From: Beijerinckia sp. 28-YEA-48
GTDB lineage: Bacteria > Pseudomonadota > Alphaproteobacteria > Rhizobiales > Beijerinckiaceae
Assembly (NCBI RefSeq): GCF_900104955.1
Contig: NZ_FNSI01000001.1
Span: 5,242,001 to 5,306,000 of the forward strand
DNA: 64,000 nt
Direction of reading: 5' to 3'
Position numbers and translations under genes: made by a program
In this document: one piece after another, positions 28,322-39,074 of the stretch
Numbering within the stretch: position 1 is the first letter of the stretch
How the letters are laid out: every line of letters begins with the position of its first letter
The notes under the pieces: generated by a model
What the model was told of the DNA's origin: nothing
The model's input: the letters and a program-made list of their open reading frames with translations, nothing else
Database searches by the model: none

Positions 28322-29008
28322 TCAGGCGCGATGAGGCTGCCGCTGTCTGGCGGTGGCGAGTTTGGTCGCCTCTGCGATCAGGATGGCGAGAAAATCGCTC
28401 ATCACTTCGGCCGCCTCGTCGGGGTTGCGGGTGGTGATGGCGCGCACCAGCCGGCGTTCATGCCGAATGGTCTGGGCGCGCGAACTGGCATCCTCATGGA
28501 TTTTCGAGCGCGAAACGCGGAACTGCTCGTCGACGAGCGAGGCGCAGCGCGACAAGATGGCATTGCGGCACATGGCGTTGAGCAACTGCCGGAAGGCTTG
28601 GTTGGCTTCGACGAAGGCTTTGTGATCGTCCGCCTTATGCGCGGCGATCTGCGCCTGCAGGGCTTGCTGCAAGGATTTGATCTGGGCGTCGTCGCCATCG
28701 AGAGCGGCACGGTGCGCCACCTGAGGATCGAGCAGACGGCGCACGAACAGCCGATCGAGGAGTTCCTCGCTGGTCGTTTCCAAGACGACATAGCCTCGAC
28801 CGGCGGCCTCGACCAGGCCTTCCCGTTGTAGTTTGATCAGCGCTTCGCGCACGGGGGTGCGCGACACGCCATAGCGTTCGGCCAGCACCAGTTCCGGCAC
28901 GCGTTGGCCGGGCACCAGAAACGACGATTTCATATCGTCGGTGATCAGGTCGTAGACCTGATCGCGAAGGAGGCCGCCGCGCGTAACCATCGGTGTTTTC
29001 GACATCAT
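28322..29008 (-). CDS. GntR-family regulator (FCD/FadR type)
   Basis: This 228-residue repressor-type protein has an N-terminal winged helix (LVLAERYGVSRTPVREALIKLQREG, about residues 38-62). An all-helical FCD effector domain follows (LFVRRLLDPQVAHRAAL, EANQAFRQLLNAMC, HERRLVRAIT). FCD proteins sense small carboxylates with a bound metal. The open frame extends upstream to 29281, but the ATG pair at 29005-29008 matches family length. A perfect palindrome lies 50 bases upstream, which suggests autoregulation. It lies downstream of the TauD-family gene. Confidence 0.88.
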   Translation of the reverse strand: MMSKTPMVTRGGLLRDQVYDLITDDMKSSFLVPGQRVPELVLAERYGVSRTPVREALIKLQREGLVEAAGRGYVVLETTSEELLDRLFVRRLLDPQVAHRAALDGDDAQIKSLQQALQAQIAAHKADDHKAFVEANQAFRQLLNAMCRNAILSRCASLVDEQFRVSRSKIHEDASSRAQTIRHERRLVRAITTRNPDEAAEVMSDFLAILIAEATKLATARQRQPHRA

Positions 29009-29056
29009 GATACTGGGCGCGTTTCCAAAGACACTTAGCGATTGCCGGTCAAAAGC

Positions 29057-29069
29057 TTTGTCCGACAAA
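29057..29069. promoter_or_regulatory. GntR operator candidate, site 1
   Basis: TTTGTCCGACAAA is a perfect 13-bp odd-centre palindrome 50 bases upstream of the GntR start. The extended form GCTTTGTCyGACAA recurs at 30142-30155 before the MFS gene. Confidence 0.65.
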
Positions 29070-29136
29070 ATTTTAAGAGAGATTAAAGGGCGGCCGGCAG
29101 CCGCGCAATAGCGCCGCCAGCCGCCTCGCTCGAAGA

Positions 29137-29928
29137 TCACTGTTCGATTTGTACGCGGATGCCGGAACGCTTGTTTGGGAAGTAATCCCAGACCGCGAGA
29201 TGTTGCGTGCATCGGTTGTCCCAGAACGCCACCGAATTCTTCTCCCAGTGAAAGCGCGTCGAATAATCTGGCTTTTCGCAATGGTTGAACAGGAAGGTGA
29301 GCAGGTTGTCGCTTTCCGCCGGCGGCAGTTCATTGATGTGGGACGTGAAGCCGCGATTGACATAGATCAGTTTGCGTCCGTTTTCCGGATGGCTCTTGAT
29401 CACCGGATGGGTGGCGATGGGAAATTTGCCGTTCGGGTCGAAACGCCGGAAGGCCTTGGCGCCATCATGGGTGGCGGTGAGGCCTTCGAGATAGGCTTTC
29501 ATGCGATCGCTCAATGCTTCATAGGCGGCATACATGCTGGAGAAGATCGTATCGCCGCCGATATCGGGCAGGATCTGGATGCATAGAATACTGCCCAACG
29601 GCGGCGTTTCGTTGCAGGACATGTCGGTGTGCCAGTCCTCGCCGGAGACGTGTTTGGACTTTTCATCGGCATAGATATTTCGCACTTCCGGATGACCCGG
29701 CATGCCTTTCAGGGCGTGGGTGGTGAGATCGCCGAATTGCGCGCCCAATCGCTTCAGAGTGTCTGGCGTGAGCTGCTGGTCGCGAAAGAACAGAACGCCA
29801 TGTTCGGCCAAGACGTGGCGCAGCTTCGAAGATGCGGCGTCGGACAGTGGCTGGGTCAGATCAAGGCCCGAAATTTCAGCTCCGACATGCGGGCTGGTTT
29901 GCTTTACCGAGAATAGATTGTCAGACAT
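29137..29928 (-). CDS. TauD/TfdA-family 2-oxoglutarate dioxygenase
   Basis: This 263-residue non-heme iron oxygenase has the facial triad H100-x-D102 (WHTDMS) and a distal His near 243 (TQHLAVWD). An Arg at 254-258 suits 2-oxoglutarate binding. Members hydroxylate taurine, alkyl sulfates, phenoxyacetates or related acids; the substrate here is unknown. A strong site (GGAGG) precedes the ATG. It is divergent from the MFS/tannase pair and upstream of the GntR regulator, which suggests a shared catabolic island. Confidence 0.9.
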   Translation of the reverse strand: MSDNLFSVKQTSPHVGAEISGLDLTQPLSDAASSKLRHVLAEHGVLFFRDQQLTPDTLKRLGAQFGDLTTHALKGMPGHPEVRNIYADEKSKHVSGEDWHTDMSCNETPPLGSILCIQILPDIGGDTIFSSMYAAYEALSDRMKAYLEGLTATHDGAKAFRRFDPNGKFPIATHPVIKSHPENGRKLIYVNRGFTSHINELPPAESDNLLTFLFNHCEKPDYSTRFHWEKNSVAFWDNRCTQHLAVWDYFPNKRSGIRVQIEQ

Positions 29929-30276
29929 TTTTTCCTCCGAATAGGCATTGCCTATTTTCGCATCGATACCATTTGTCTTCGTTATTGTATACCGTGTTCA
30001 GTATGCAAATTTATTTCAGAATCATATCTTGCTGATATTGTTGATTTTAATTGATTCCGAACGAGAGCTGGAGCGGCTAGAATTTGAAAAATCGTCAAAT
30101 TCGTCGTGAAAGCCTATTTCCAAATTTTGTCTGCCAGGATAGCTTTGTCTGACAATATTGAACGGCAGCACGATCTCTAAGACGAAGCTTCTCGCAGCGC
30201 CGCCAGCCGGGACATGGCAAAATAAGGCGCGAGGGGCGTGCTGATCTGGGGCCTATTTGTCAGGGGAGATCGGTTG
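29929..30276. promoter_or_regulatory. AT-rich divergent control region TauD / MFS
   Basis: This 348-base stretch is markedly AT-rich compared with its neighbours. It holds the GntR-like palindrome TTGTCTGACAA (30145-30155) and a degenerate half site TTGTCTGCCA at 30127-30136, 18 bases away. GGGGAGA before 30277 serves the MFS start. No gene is seen. Confidence 0.6.
30145..30155. promoter_or_regulatory. GntR operator candidate, site 2
   Basis: TTGTCTGACAA is a perfect 11-bp odd-centre palindrome, 122 bases before the MFS start and identical in both half sites to the site before the GntR gene. Confidence 0.65.
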
Positions 30277-31545
30277 ATGAGCGTTTCAACGTCCAGCGCG
30301 CCTGTCCACGCTTACGAGCGGATCTCTGGCAGAGGATGGCTCCTTGTCGCCGTCTGCCTCATCGGCATATCGGCCGGGCCAGCGGCTTTTGGCATCGCGT
30401 CCCTGGGCCTCTTCATCGAGGTGTTTGAAAAACAATTCGGCTGGAGCCGCACGGAAGTCAGCTCGGCGGCCTCGGTGATGATGATCTGCACGGCGATCTC
30501 GATGCCCTTCGTCGGCCGTCTGGTGGATCGGATCGGGCCGCGTCGGGTGTTGATCCCGTCTATCGTCCTTCTCGGCCTCTGCATGCTGGCGATCCCGTTT
30601 CTGGTCACGCAGTTCTGGCAGTTCATGCTGATCTACGTGCTGATGGGAACGATCGCCGCTGGCACCAATAGCGTGCCTTACATGCGGGTGCTGGCGTCCT
30701 GGTTCGATCGCTCGCGCGGCTTGGCGATTGGCATCGCTGGCAGCGGCACCGGCCTTGGCTTTGCCTATGTGCCGCTGGTCGGCCATGCGGCGATCAGCCA
30801 GTTCGGCTGGCAGGCGGGTTATGTCGTCCTCGGTCTAATCATGTTCTGCATCGTCCTGCCGCTGGTGTTTTTCTTTCTCAAGGAAACGCCGGACGGCGGC
30901 CAGGTTGAAGATAATAGCGCAGCGAAAAAAGATCTCGCGGGCATGAGCCTGTCGGAAGCGATGCGGCAGCGGAATTTCTGGTTACTGGCGGCGATCTTCA
31001 TCACACTGGCTTTCGTGCTCTATGGTCTGATCCCGCATCTGACGCCAATGCTGACGGATCGCGGGCTGACGGCGGCGGCCGCGGCTGGCATTGCCTCGCT
31101 CTTTGGCTTCGCGACGTTCGGCGGGCGCGTTTTCATCGGCTTTCTCATCGACAAGTTCGACGCACGGCTTGTCGCGGTGACGTTCTTCTCCATCTCGGCG
31201 CTCGGTCTGCTGTTGCTGGCGGTGCCGCTGCCGGATTGGGCGATCGTGGTGGCAGCGGTGCTCTTGGGCGGCAGCCTTGGCGCCGAGGTCGACATGCTCG
31301 CCTATATGACCAGCCGCTATTTCGGTCTGAAATGTTTCGCCGAAATCTTTGGCGTCATCTTCGGCGCGGTTCTGGTGGCCATGGGCTTGGGGCCGATGGC
31401 GTTCGGTCTCGTTTTCGATAAGACCGGATCTTACCAGGCCATTCTGCTCATCGGCGCGCCGGCCTGCCTGCTGGCTGCGGCGCTGATGTTCCTCTTGCCG
31501 CCGATCGCCCAGGCGCGGCGGGGCGCTGCGATTTCTGTCACCTGA
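30277..31545 (+). CDS. MFS transporter, monocarboxylate/OFA-like
   Basis: This is a 422-residue, twelve-helix major facilitator. The first loop carries GWSRTEVSSAAS and GRLVDRIGPRRVL, the pattern seen in monocarboxylate/oxalate-formate-type porters. The second half starts after a charged central loop at about residue 215. It likely imports a carboxylate used by the neighbouring enzymes. The ATG at 30277 is set by GGGGAGA; the frame is open 13 codons further upstream. The tannase-like gene follows by 80 bases on the same strand. Confidence 0.88.
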   Translation: MSVSTSSAPVHAYERISGRGWLLVAVCLIGISAGPAAFGIASLGLFIEVFEKQFGWSRTEVSSAASVMMICTAISMPFVGRLVDRIGPRRVLIPSIVLLGLCMLAIPFLVTQFWQFMLIYVLMGTIAAGTNSVPYMRVLASWFDRSRGLAIGIAGSGTGLGFAYVPLVGHAAISQFGWQAGYVVLGLIMFCIVLPLVFFFLKETPDGGQVEDNSAAKKDLAGMSLSEAMRQRNFWLLAAIFITLAFVLYGLIPHLTPMLTDRGLTAAAAAGIASLFGFATFGGRVFIGFLIDKFDARLVAVTFFSISALGLLLLAVPLPDWAIVVAAVLLGGSLGAEVDMLAYMTSRYFGLKCFAEIFGVIFGAVLVAMGLGPMAFGLVFDKTGSYQAILLIGAPACLLAAALMFLLPPIAQARRGAAISVT

Positions 31546-31625
31546 TTCGTCGCAGCGGTTGGCTCGATCGAGTAGGCGCTCGACATTTTCAAAACACTTC
31601 GATGAGGCGCGGAGGGAGAGAACCC

Positions 31626-33245
31626 ATGCGTATAAAAGCTTTGATATTTCTTCTGTTGCTGGGCGCTGGTGTAGCGCAGATGGCCCCAGCCTGGGCTCAA
31701 TCGGCATCGACCGTTTCAGTGGCGAGGATTGATGCGCAGACGCGCGGCGCGATCGAATGCGCATCTTTGCTGCAAGCTGATTTCAAGACTATTTCGGAAG
31801 CGTCGACATCGATCACGTCGGCTACGGTCGTTGCCGCATCCGGGGGCAACAAAGAATATTGCAAGGTCGAAGGCACGATTGCCCCGCAGATCGGTTTCGA
31901 GCTTCGTTTGCCGACCCAAAGCTGGAATGGTCGCTACTTTCAGGCCGGTTGTTTCGGCATGTGCGGGGCAATCCAAACCGATCGTTTTTGTGCCGATGCC
32001 CAAGCCCAGGACTTGGTCGTCTCCTCTAACGACATGGGACATAAGGGCACGATGTGGCAGGCCGATCCGTGGGGTGGTGTCGCGGAGCAGCGAGAGAATT
32101 TTGGCAAACGCTCGGCGCATGTGGTTGCCGTCGTCTCCAAAGCGGTCATCAACGCCTACTACGGGCAACGGGCGGCGCGCTCCTATTTCCGCGGATGCTC
32201 GACTGGCGGCCGCGAAGGACTAAGCGAAGCGCAGTTCTATCCCGGGGATTTTGACGGCATCATCGCGGGCGATTTTGCGATGCCGACCCGGCAGGGGATT
32301 GCGGCGGCTTGGGACGCGCAGTATCTGCTCGACACCAGTGACAATGATGTCTTCACCCTGGCCAAGGTCGAACTCCTGCATCGCGCGGTGATGAAGGCCT
32401 GCGACAAGCTCGATGGCCTGGAAGATGGAATCCTGACTGATCCGCGCCAATGTCGCTTTGATCCAAAAACATTGCTGTGCGCAGCCGGCATCGATCGGGA
32501 TGATTGTTTGACCAAAGCGCAAATCGATGCGGCCGTCGCGCTTTATGACGGTCCGCGCAACAGCAAAGGCCAACGACTGACGCCTGGCGGTCGCGCCTTC
32601 GGCAGCGAACTCGGTTGGGGTGCCGGTGTCTATAGCGGCAGCAAAAACCGGCTTGAAATCGCCAATTCGGCGCTGAGAAACTTGGCCTTCGCCGAAGTGC
32701 GCCCGACTTTCAGTTATCGCGATTTCACCTGGGACAAGGATGTCGCGGCGATGGAGTCGCAGGTCGCGTTGTTCGATGTCATGCCGCCACGGACCGCGCC
32801 TGACTTGGCCAACTTCCAGAAGGCTGGCGGCAAGCTGATCGTCTATCATGGCTGGGCTGACGCAGGCGTGCCGGCGGTGGGGACACTCGACTACTATGCG
32901 CAGGTCCATACGCGCCAAGGCGGACTCGAGGCGACGCGCGATTGGTTCCGTGTTTTCCTCGTGCCCGGCATGTTTCATTGTAGCGGTGGTGATGCGCCTA
33001 ACGAGTTCGACTTGCTTTCGGCGATGGTCGCATGGGTTGAAAAAGGTATCGCGCCTGATGGCATTCTTGCCACGCAGCTCAATGCGGATAAGAGCGTCAA
33101 GCGCACACGGCCGCTTTATGCCTATCCCGCCGTCGCTGAATATTCCGGCAAGGGCGATGTCAACGATGCAGCCAACTGGCATCGCGCTCTGCCCAAGACG
33201 GTGACCGATGATCGCGTCGATTGGATTTGGGCGCCGTCGCGCTGA
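31626..33245 (+). CDS. Secreted tannase / feruloyl-esterase-family hydrolase
   Basis: This 539-residue enzyme has a signal peptide (ALIFLLLLGAGVAQMAPAWAQ). It shows the tannase-family CS-D-HC arrangement: Cys191-Ser192 in RGCSTGGREG, Asp412 in HGWADAG, and His451-Cys452 in GMFHCSGG, where the two Cys form the family disulfide beside the triad. Members cleave galloyl, feruloyl or related esters; the substrate here is unknown. A GGAGGGAGAG site precedes the ATG. It probably shares an operon with the MFS transporter. Confidence 0.9.
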   Translation: MRIKALIFLLLLGAGVAQMAPAWAQSASTVSVARIDAQTRGAIECASLLQADFKTISEASTSITSATVVAASGGNKEYCKVEGTIAPQIGFELRLPTQSWNGRYFQAGCFGMCGAIQTDRFCADAQAQDLVVSSNDMGHKGTMWQADPWGGVAEQRENFGKRSAHVVAVVSKAVINAYYGQRAARSYFRGCSTGGREGLSEAQFYPGDFDGIIAGDFAMPTRQGIAAAWDAQYLLDTSDNDVFTLAKVELLHRAVMKACDKLDGLEDGILTDPRQCRFDPKTLLCAAGIDRDDCLTKAQIDAAVALYDGPRNSKGQRLTPGGRAFGSELGWGAGVYSGSKNRLEIANSALRNLAFAEVRPTFSYRDFTWDKDVAAMESQVALFDVMPPRTAPDLANFQKAGGKLIVYHGWADAGVPAVGTLDYYAQVHTRQGGLEATRDWFRVFLVPGMFHCSGGDAPNEFDLLSAMVAWVEKGIAPDGILATQLNADKSVKRTRPLYAYPAVAEYSGKGDVNDAANWHRALPKTVTDDRVDWIWAPSR

Positions 33246-34889
<1,644 letters not shown>

Positions 34890-34901
34890 CGTCAGCTAAC
34901 G

Positions 34902-34940
34902 CGTCGCGCTCGCGAAGCCCAAGGCAAAGCGAGCGCGACG
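34902..34940. terminator. Bidirectional terminator between gdhA and cytochrome c gene
   Basis: CGTCGCGCTCGC (34902-34913) and GCGAGCGCGACG (34929-34940) form a perfect 12-bp stem with a 15-base loop, between convergent genes. No T-run is present. Confidence 0.7.
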
Positions 34941-34950
34941 TCTGTCGTGA

Positions 34951-35343
34951 TTACGGTGTTTTGCCGTCCGGCGCGAACTTCTTCAGATAGGCGATCAGAT
35001 TGTCGATCTGCGTTTCGCTCTTCAGTCCGGCGAAGGCCATCTTGGTGCCGGGGATCTTCGCGCGCGGGTTGGCGATATATTCCTTGAACGTCGCTTCGTC
35101 CCAGGTGATGCCGGAATTCTTGTTGGCGTCCGAATAGCTATAGCCCTCGACCGAGCCGGCCTTGCGGCTGAACAGGCCGTTGAGTTCGGGGCCGACCAGA
35201 TTACGGGCGTTCTCGCCGACCTGATGGCAGGGGCGGCACTGGTTATAGACGGTCTGGCCGGCGGCGGCGTCCTGGGCCTGAACGGCGGCGGGCGCGAGCG
35301 CGAACAGCATCGATGCGGCGACGGGCAACAGGTTCAGCTTCAT
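34951..35343 (-). CDS. Periplasmic class I cytochrome c
   Basis: This 130-residue monoheme cytochrome has a signal peptide (LLPVAASMLFALAPAAVQAQ), heme site CRPCH at 36-40 and axial Met in PGTKMAFAG. It resembles cytochrome c2/c550. It lies downstream of fccB on the same strand after 138 bases and may carry electrons from Sox or flavocytochrome c to the terminal oxidase. The ATG at 35343 gives a proper leader; the open frame extends upstream without a leader. Confidence 0.9.
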   Translation of the reverse strand: MKLNLLPVAASMLFALAPAAVQAQDAAAGQTVYNQCRPCHQVGENARNLVGPELNGLFSRKAGSVEGYSYSDANKNSGITWDEATFKEYIANPRAKIPGTKMAFAGLKSETQIDNLIAYLKKFAPDGKTP

Positions 35344-35481
35344 GTCGTGATTTCCGTTAGCAAGGCGGCACGGGGAGCGCCGCCAATTTCCTCGGTCTCT
35401 TATTATGAGACTAATTAGAGCAGGATTCTTGCAAAAAAGCGGCATCCACTTTGTCGCATCCTGCTCACAAACATCTTACTT

Positions 35482-36753
35482 TCAAGCGAAAACGTCGGTC
35501 ACGAAGGCCGAATACCAGGCCATATTCTCGGCCTGGGTCTGCTTGCGCAGGTCCGCCGACTCGCTGGTTTGCGAGATGAATGTGCTGGCGGCGGCGATCT
35601 TGCCGTCCTTTGGCTCATAAGCGCCGCCGACTTTCACCGCATCGTCGGTCTCGATCAGGCTCCAACAGGTGTTGGCATAGCGGGCCGGGAAGGTGCGGGC
35701 GCCGGTGAGATCGCCGCGCACCATCATCGCCGCCACTTTGGCCTGGCTGTTGGCCGAGAAGGCCGATTTCGGCATGTCGCCGGCAATGCAGGAATCGCCG
35801 AGAATGAAGATGTTGGGATCTTGCGCCGACTTCATATTCTCGGGGTTGATCGGGCAGAAGCCGGTCTGGTTGGCGAGGCCGGCGTTGAGGGCGATCTTGC
35901 CAGCGGTCTGCGCCGGAATGACGTTGACCAGCGCCGCGTCCTTATAGGTTTCGAAGCCGGTGACGACCGTGTTGGTTTTCGGGTCGACCGATTTGATGCC
36001 GTCGTGAATCTTCGGGCCGATCCATTCGATCATGCCGGGGTAATATTTTTCCCAGCCCTCCTGGAAGAGCGCCTGCTTGGAATAGTTTTCCTTGGGGTCG
36101 ACGATGATGATCTTGGCCTTGGTGCGGCCAGTTGATTTCAACACGTGCAGCATCATCGATGCCCGCTCATAGGGGCCGGGTGGGCAGCGATAGGGATTGG
36201 GCGGCGCGACGATGACGATCAGGCCGCCATCGGGCACGGCGTCGAGGCGGCGCTTCAGCAGTTGCGTCTGCGGGCCAGCCTTCCAAGCGTGCGGCATGGT
36301 CTCTTCATGCTCCTGGCCCCAGCCGGGAACGGAGTCATATTTCAGATCGATGCCGGGCGAGACGACCAACCGGTCATAGGGCAGGCGCGAGCCATCGGCG
36401 AGCACGACCTCTTTCTTGTCGCGGTCGATGGTGTTGGCGAGCTGATGGTTGAGGCGCACGCCATAGGGCACGAGCTTGTCATAGCCATGGGTGATCGAAG
36501 CGAAATCGCGATAGCCGCCGAGGTACAGATTGGAATGAAAGCAGGTGGTGAACTGGCGGGTCGGCTCGACCAGAACCACGTCGATCGCGCCTTGCGAATC
36601 CTTGGCGATGTATTTGGCGGCGGTGGCGCCGCCGGGACCGCCACCGATGATCACGGCGCGCGGTTTGGCCTGGCCGATCACGGCCGGTGCGGCCAATGCA
36701 AAGGCGCCAAGGCCGACGCCGCCACGAACGATCTGCCTGCGGTTCATGTTCAT
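35482..36753 (-). CDS. fccB: Flavocytochrome c sulfide dehydrogenase, flavin subunit
   Basis: This 423-residue periplasmic enzyme oxidises sulfide to sulfur or polysulfide. It has a Tat leader (NRRQIVRGGVG) and an FAD-binding VIIGGGPGGATAA. Cys71 in TTCFHSN corresponds to the residue that holds FAD covalently. Cys190 (PYRCPPGP) and Cys363 (ANTCWS) match the redox disulfide pair of characterised FccB. It sits 20 bases after the small cytochrome, its likely heme partner, and ends the soxYZBCD transcription unit. SoxF is an alternative name. Confidence 0.92.
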   Translation of the reverse strand: MNMNRRQIVRGGVGLGAFALAAPAVIGQAKPRAVIIGGGPGGATAAKYIAKDSQGAIDVVLVEPTRQFTTCFHSNLYLGGYRDFASITHGYDKLVPYGVRLNHQLANTIDRDKKEVVLADGSRLPYDRLVVSPGIDLKYDSVPGWGQEHEETMPHAWKAGPQTQLLKRRLDAVPDGGLIVIVAPPNPYRCPPGPYERASMMLHVLKSTGRTKAKIIIVDPKENYSKQALFQEGWEKYYPGMIEWIGPKIHDGIKSVDPKTNTVVTGFETYKDAALVNVIPAQTAGKIALNAGLANQTGFCPINPENMKSAQDPNIFILGDSCIAGDMPKSAFSANSQAKVAAMMVRGDLTGARTFPARYANTCWSLIETDDAVKVGGAYEPKDGKIAAASTFISQTSESADLRKQTQAENMAWYSAFVTDVFA

Positions 36754-36773
36754 GTTTGGACCCTCCGGTGATT

Positions 36774-37091
36774 TTATTTCCGACTAAGGCTACCAAAATA
36801 CTCGGCTAATGCTTCCATGTCAGCATCCGAAAGGCCTGACGTGAGCGAATTCATAATCTGATGTTCGCGCACCTTGCTGCGATAGGCTTGTAGCACGGCG
36901 ACGAACTGGTCGTTCGGCCAGTTGGTGATCGAGGGAATGCCCTCTTGTGATGTTCCATCCAGCCGATGACACGTGACGCAGGTGTTCGACAGATATTCGC
37001 CCAGCGCTCGATCGCCAGCCGCCTGTGCCGCAGGCATAACTGAAGCGCTGGCGCTGATCAGAGACAGGCCAACGACAAGGTTTTTCAGCAT
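36774..37091 (-). CDS. fccA: Small monoheme cytochrome c, FccA-like
   Basis: This 105-residue cytochrome has a signal peptide (LVVGLSLISASASVMPAAQA), heme site CVTCH at 38-42 and an axial Met in IMNSLTSGLSD. It is the probable electron acceptor of FccB. Allochromatium FccA is diheme; this one has a single heme, as in several Sox-linked versions. The start ATG at 37091 gives a clean leader; the longer frame overlaps soxD. Confidence 0.82.
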   Translation of the reverse strand: MLKNLVVGLSLISASASVMPAAQAAGDRALGEYLSNTCVTCHRLDGTSQEGIPSITNWPNDQFVAVLQAYRSKVREHQIMNSLTSGLSDADMEALAEYFGSLSRK

Positions 37092-37105
37092 CGAGGCAGC
37101 CGCCG

Positions 37106-37783
37106 TTATTCGACCTTGGGACCGGATTTGGATTCCGGCGTCACGTCGATCATGCGGGCGCGGTTGAGCACCGAGACCTCGGGCTTGCAGTCCTTCATGC
37201 AGGGATTCTTGTTCCAAAAGACCTTCTCGGAGGTTTCCCGATCGTCATCATAGAAGCCGCCGACGTTGGGCATTTTCAACGAGGAAAAGTTCTCCCGTGA
37301 AAGTACGAAGTCATCTTTGACGATATCGTTCATGGAAAGCAGGAAGGCGGTGAGAGCATAGACTTCATCTGGTGTCAGCGATTGCGCGTTGCCGAAGGGC
37401 ATGGCGCGGCGGATGTAGTCGAATGTGGTCGAGGCGTAGGGCCAGTAGGAGCCGATCGTCTTGTCGGGATTGTCCTTGTCGAGCGTGCCGCGTCCTCCGG
37501 CAAGGGCCGGCCAGCGGCCGGCGCCTTCGCCGAACTCGCCGTGGCAGGCGGCGCATTGATTGAGGAAAACCTCTTCGCCTTCTTTGACGCTGCCCTTGCC
37601 CGGCGGCAGGCCCTGGCCATCGGGGCGGATATCGATATCCCAGGCGGCGATCTCTTCCGGCAGGGCGACGCGGCCCAGACCATGCGATGTCTTCGCTGAT
37701 TCTGCTTGCAGCGGCGCGGCCGTGAGAGCGAGCAGCGCGCCCAGCATGAGGCCTGAGAGGAGACTGTTACGAAATCTCGACAT
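37106..37783 (-). CDS. soxD: Sulfur dehydrogenase cytochrome subunit SoxD (short, monoheme)
   Basis: This 225-residue c-type cytochrome is the partner of SoxC. It has a signal peptide (SGLMLGALLALTAAPLQA) and one heme site, CAACH at 77-81, with a Met in RRAMPFGNAQ. Paracoccus SoxD is about 380 residues and diheme, so this is a reduced form lacking the second heme domain. The C-terminal tail has two Cys (PCMKDC) of unknown role. The start overlaps the soxC 3' end by 17 bases, with GGAGAG upstream. Confidence 0.82.
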   Translation of the reverse strand: MSRFRNSLLSGLMLGALLALTAAPLQAESAKTSHGLGRVALPEEIAAWDIDIRPDGQGLPPGKGSVKEGEEVFLNQCAACHGEFGEGAGRWPALAGGRGTLDKDNPDKTIGSYWPYASTTFDYIRRAMPFGNAQSLTPDEVYALTAFLLSMNDIVKDDFVLSRENFSSLKMPNVGGFYDDDRETSEKVFWNKNPCMKDCKPEVSVLNRARMIDVTPESKSGPKVE

Positions 37784-39047
37784 TCTCGGTCTCTCCATTG
37801 CTGCGCACGAGCCAAGTCTGAATGCCGTTGTTGTGGTAGATGGAATTGACGCCGCGTACCTTGCGCAATTCTTCCTTGGTCGGCTGCACATAGCCGGTCT
37901 CGTCCATGGCGCGAGATTGGATCAGCATTTCGCGGCCGTCCCAGTCGAAGTCGAGATAGAAGCGCACCATCGACATCGGCATGTTGGGGCCATCAAGCCG
38001 GGCCGTCGTCCAATTCTTGCCGCCATCAAGGGTAACGTCGATGCGCTGCATACGGCCGCGTCCAGACCAGGCGATGCCGGAGATGACGTTAGGGCCTTTG
38101 TACAAGAGCGGCGCCTGCGGCGAGGGCGACGTGACGATGGATTTGGCGTCCATGATAAAGGTGTAGCGGCGGGCGCGGCCATCGGCGAGGAGATCGGTGT
38201 ATTTCGATGTCTCTTCGCGCTGTTCCCAAGGCTCGTCGCCGACTTCGAGGCGGCGCAGCCATTTCACCCACATGTTGCCTTCCCAGCCGGGCACGACGAG
38301 GCGCAGTGGATAGCCCTGTTCGGGCCGTAGCGCTTCGCCGTTCATGCCCCAGGCGACCATGCAATCCTTCAGCGCTTTTTCCATCGGGATCGAGCGTGTC
38401 ATGGCGGCAGCGTCTGCGCCTTCCGCCAGAACCCATTTGCCCTTCGGCTTGAGGCCGGCTTCGTCGAGCAGCGTCTTCAAGGGAATGCCGTGGTACCAGA
38501 CATTGTGGATCATGCCGTGGGTGAACTGGCAGCCGTTGAGCTGGGCGCCGCGCCATTCCATGCCGGAATTGGCGGCGCATTCGAGAAAATAGGCGCGGTT
38601 GAGGCGGCCGGGAAAGCGCTTGATGTCGTCCATGGTGAAGACCAGCGACTTGTCGACCAGGCCGTTGATCATCAGCCGATGTTTGGCGGGATCGACTTCG
38701 GCGACGCCGGAATGATGGCGCTCGAAGCACAGGCCCGAAGGCGTGATGACGCCGTCGATCGCATGCAGTGGCGTGAAGTTGACCGAGGATTCACGGCTCG
38801 CCGTCAGCCATTCGACATCTTGCCGGATGATGTGCTTTTCGAATTTCGACGGACTGCCATAGGGGGCGTTCTGCACGCCGGGACCGAGATAGCGCGTCCA
38901 GTCGGGCACTTCGGTGATCGCAGGGTCGGGCTTTGGTGCAATGGCTGGGGTTTGCGCCTGGGCCGCGCCCGTGGCGAGGCCGGCGCTCGCGACGGCTGCC
39001 GTTCGCAGAAACGCGCGCCGGCTTGCCCATGAGGAATGATTAGTCAC
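37767..39047 (-). CDS. soxC: Sulfane dehydrogenase molybdopterin subunit SoxC
   Basis: This is a 426-residue periplasmic Mo enzyme of the sulfite-oxidase fold. With SoxD it oxidises the SoxY-bound sulfane sulfur. It has a Tat leader (SRRAFLRTAAVASAG) and Mo-coordinating Cys157 in FLECAANSG, with downstream GWEGNMWVKWLRRLE typical of SoxC. The GTG start follows GGAGGAAA by three bases. Presence of SoxCD predicts thiosulfate oxidation to sulfate without sulfur globules. Confidence 0.94.
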   Translation of the reverse strand: MTNHSSWASRRAFLRTAAVASAGLATGAAQAQTPAIAPKPDPAITEVPDWTRYLGPGVQNAPYGSPSKFEKHIIRQDVEWLTASRESSVNFTPLHAIDGVITPSGLCFERHHSGVAEVDPAKHRLMINGLVDKSLVFTMDDIKRFPGRLNRAYFLECAANSGMEWRGAQLNGCQFTHGMIHNVWYHGIPLKTLLDEAGLKPKGKWVLAEGADAAAMTRSIPMEKALKDCMVAWGMNGEALRPEQGYPLRLVVPGWEGNMWVKWLRRLEVGDEPWEQREETSKYTDLLADGRARRYTFIMDAKSIVTSPSPQAPLLYKGPNVISGIAWSGRGRMQRIDVTLDGGKNWTTARLDGPNMPMSMVRFYLDFDWDGREMLIQSRAMDETGYVQPTKEELRKVRGVNSIYHNNGIQTWLVRSNGETENVEIS

Positions 39048-39074
39048 AGCTTTCCTCCGTCGATCCGATATGTG

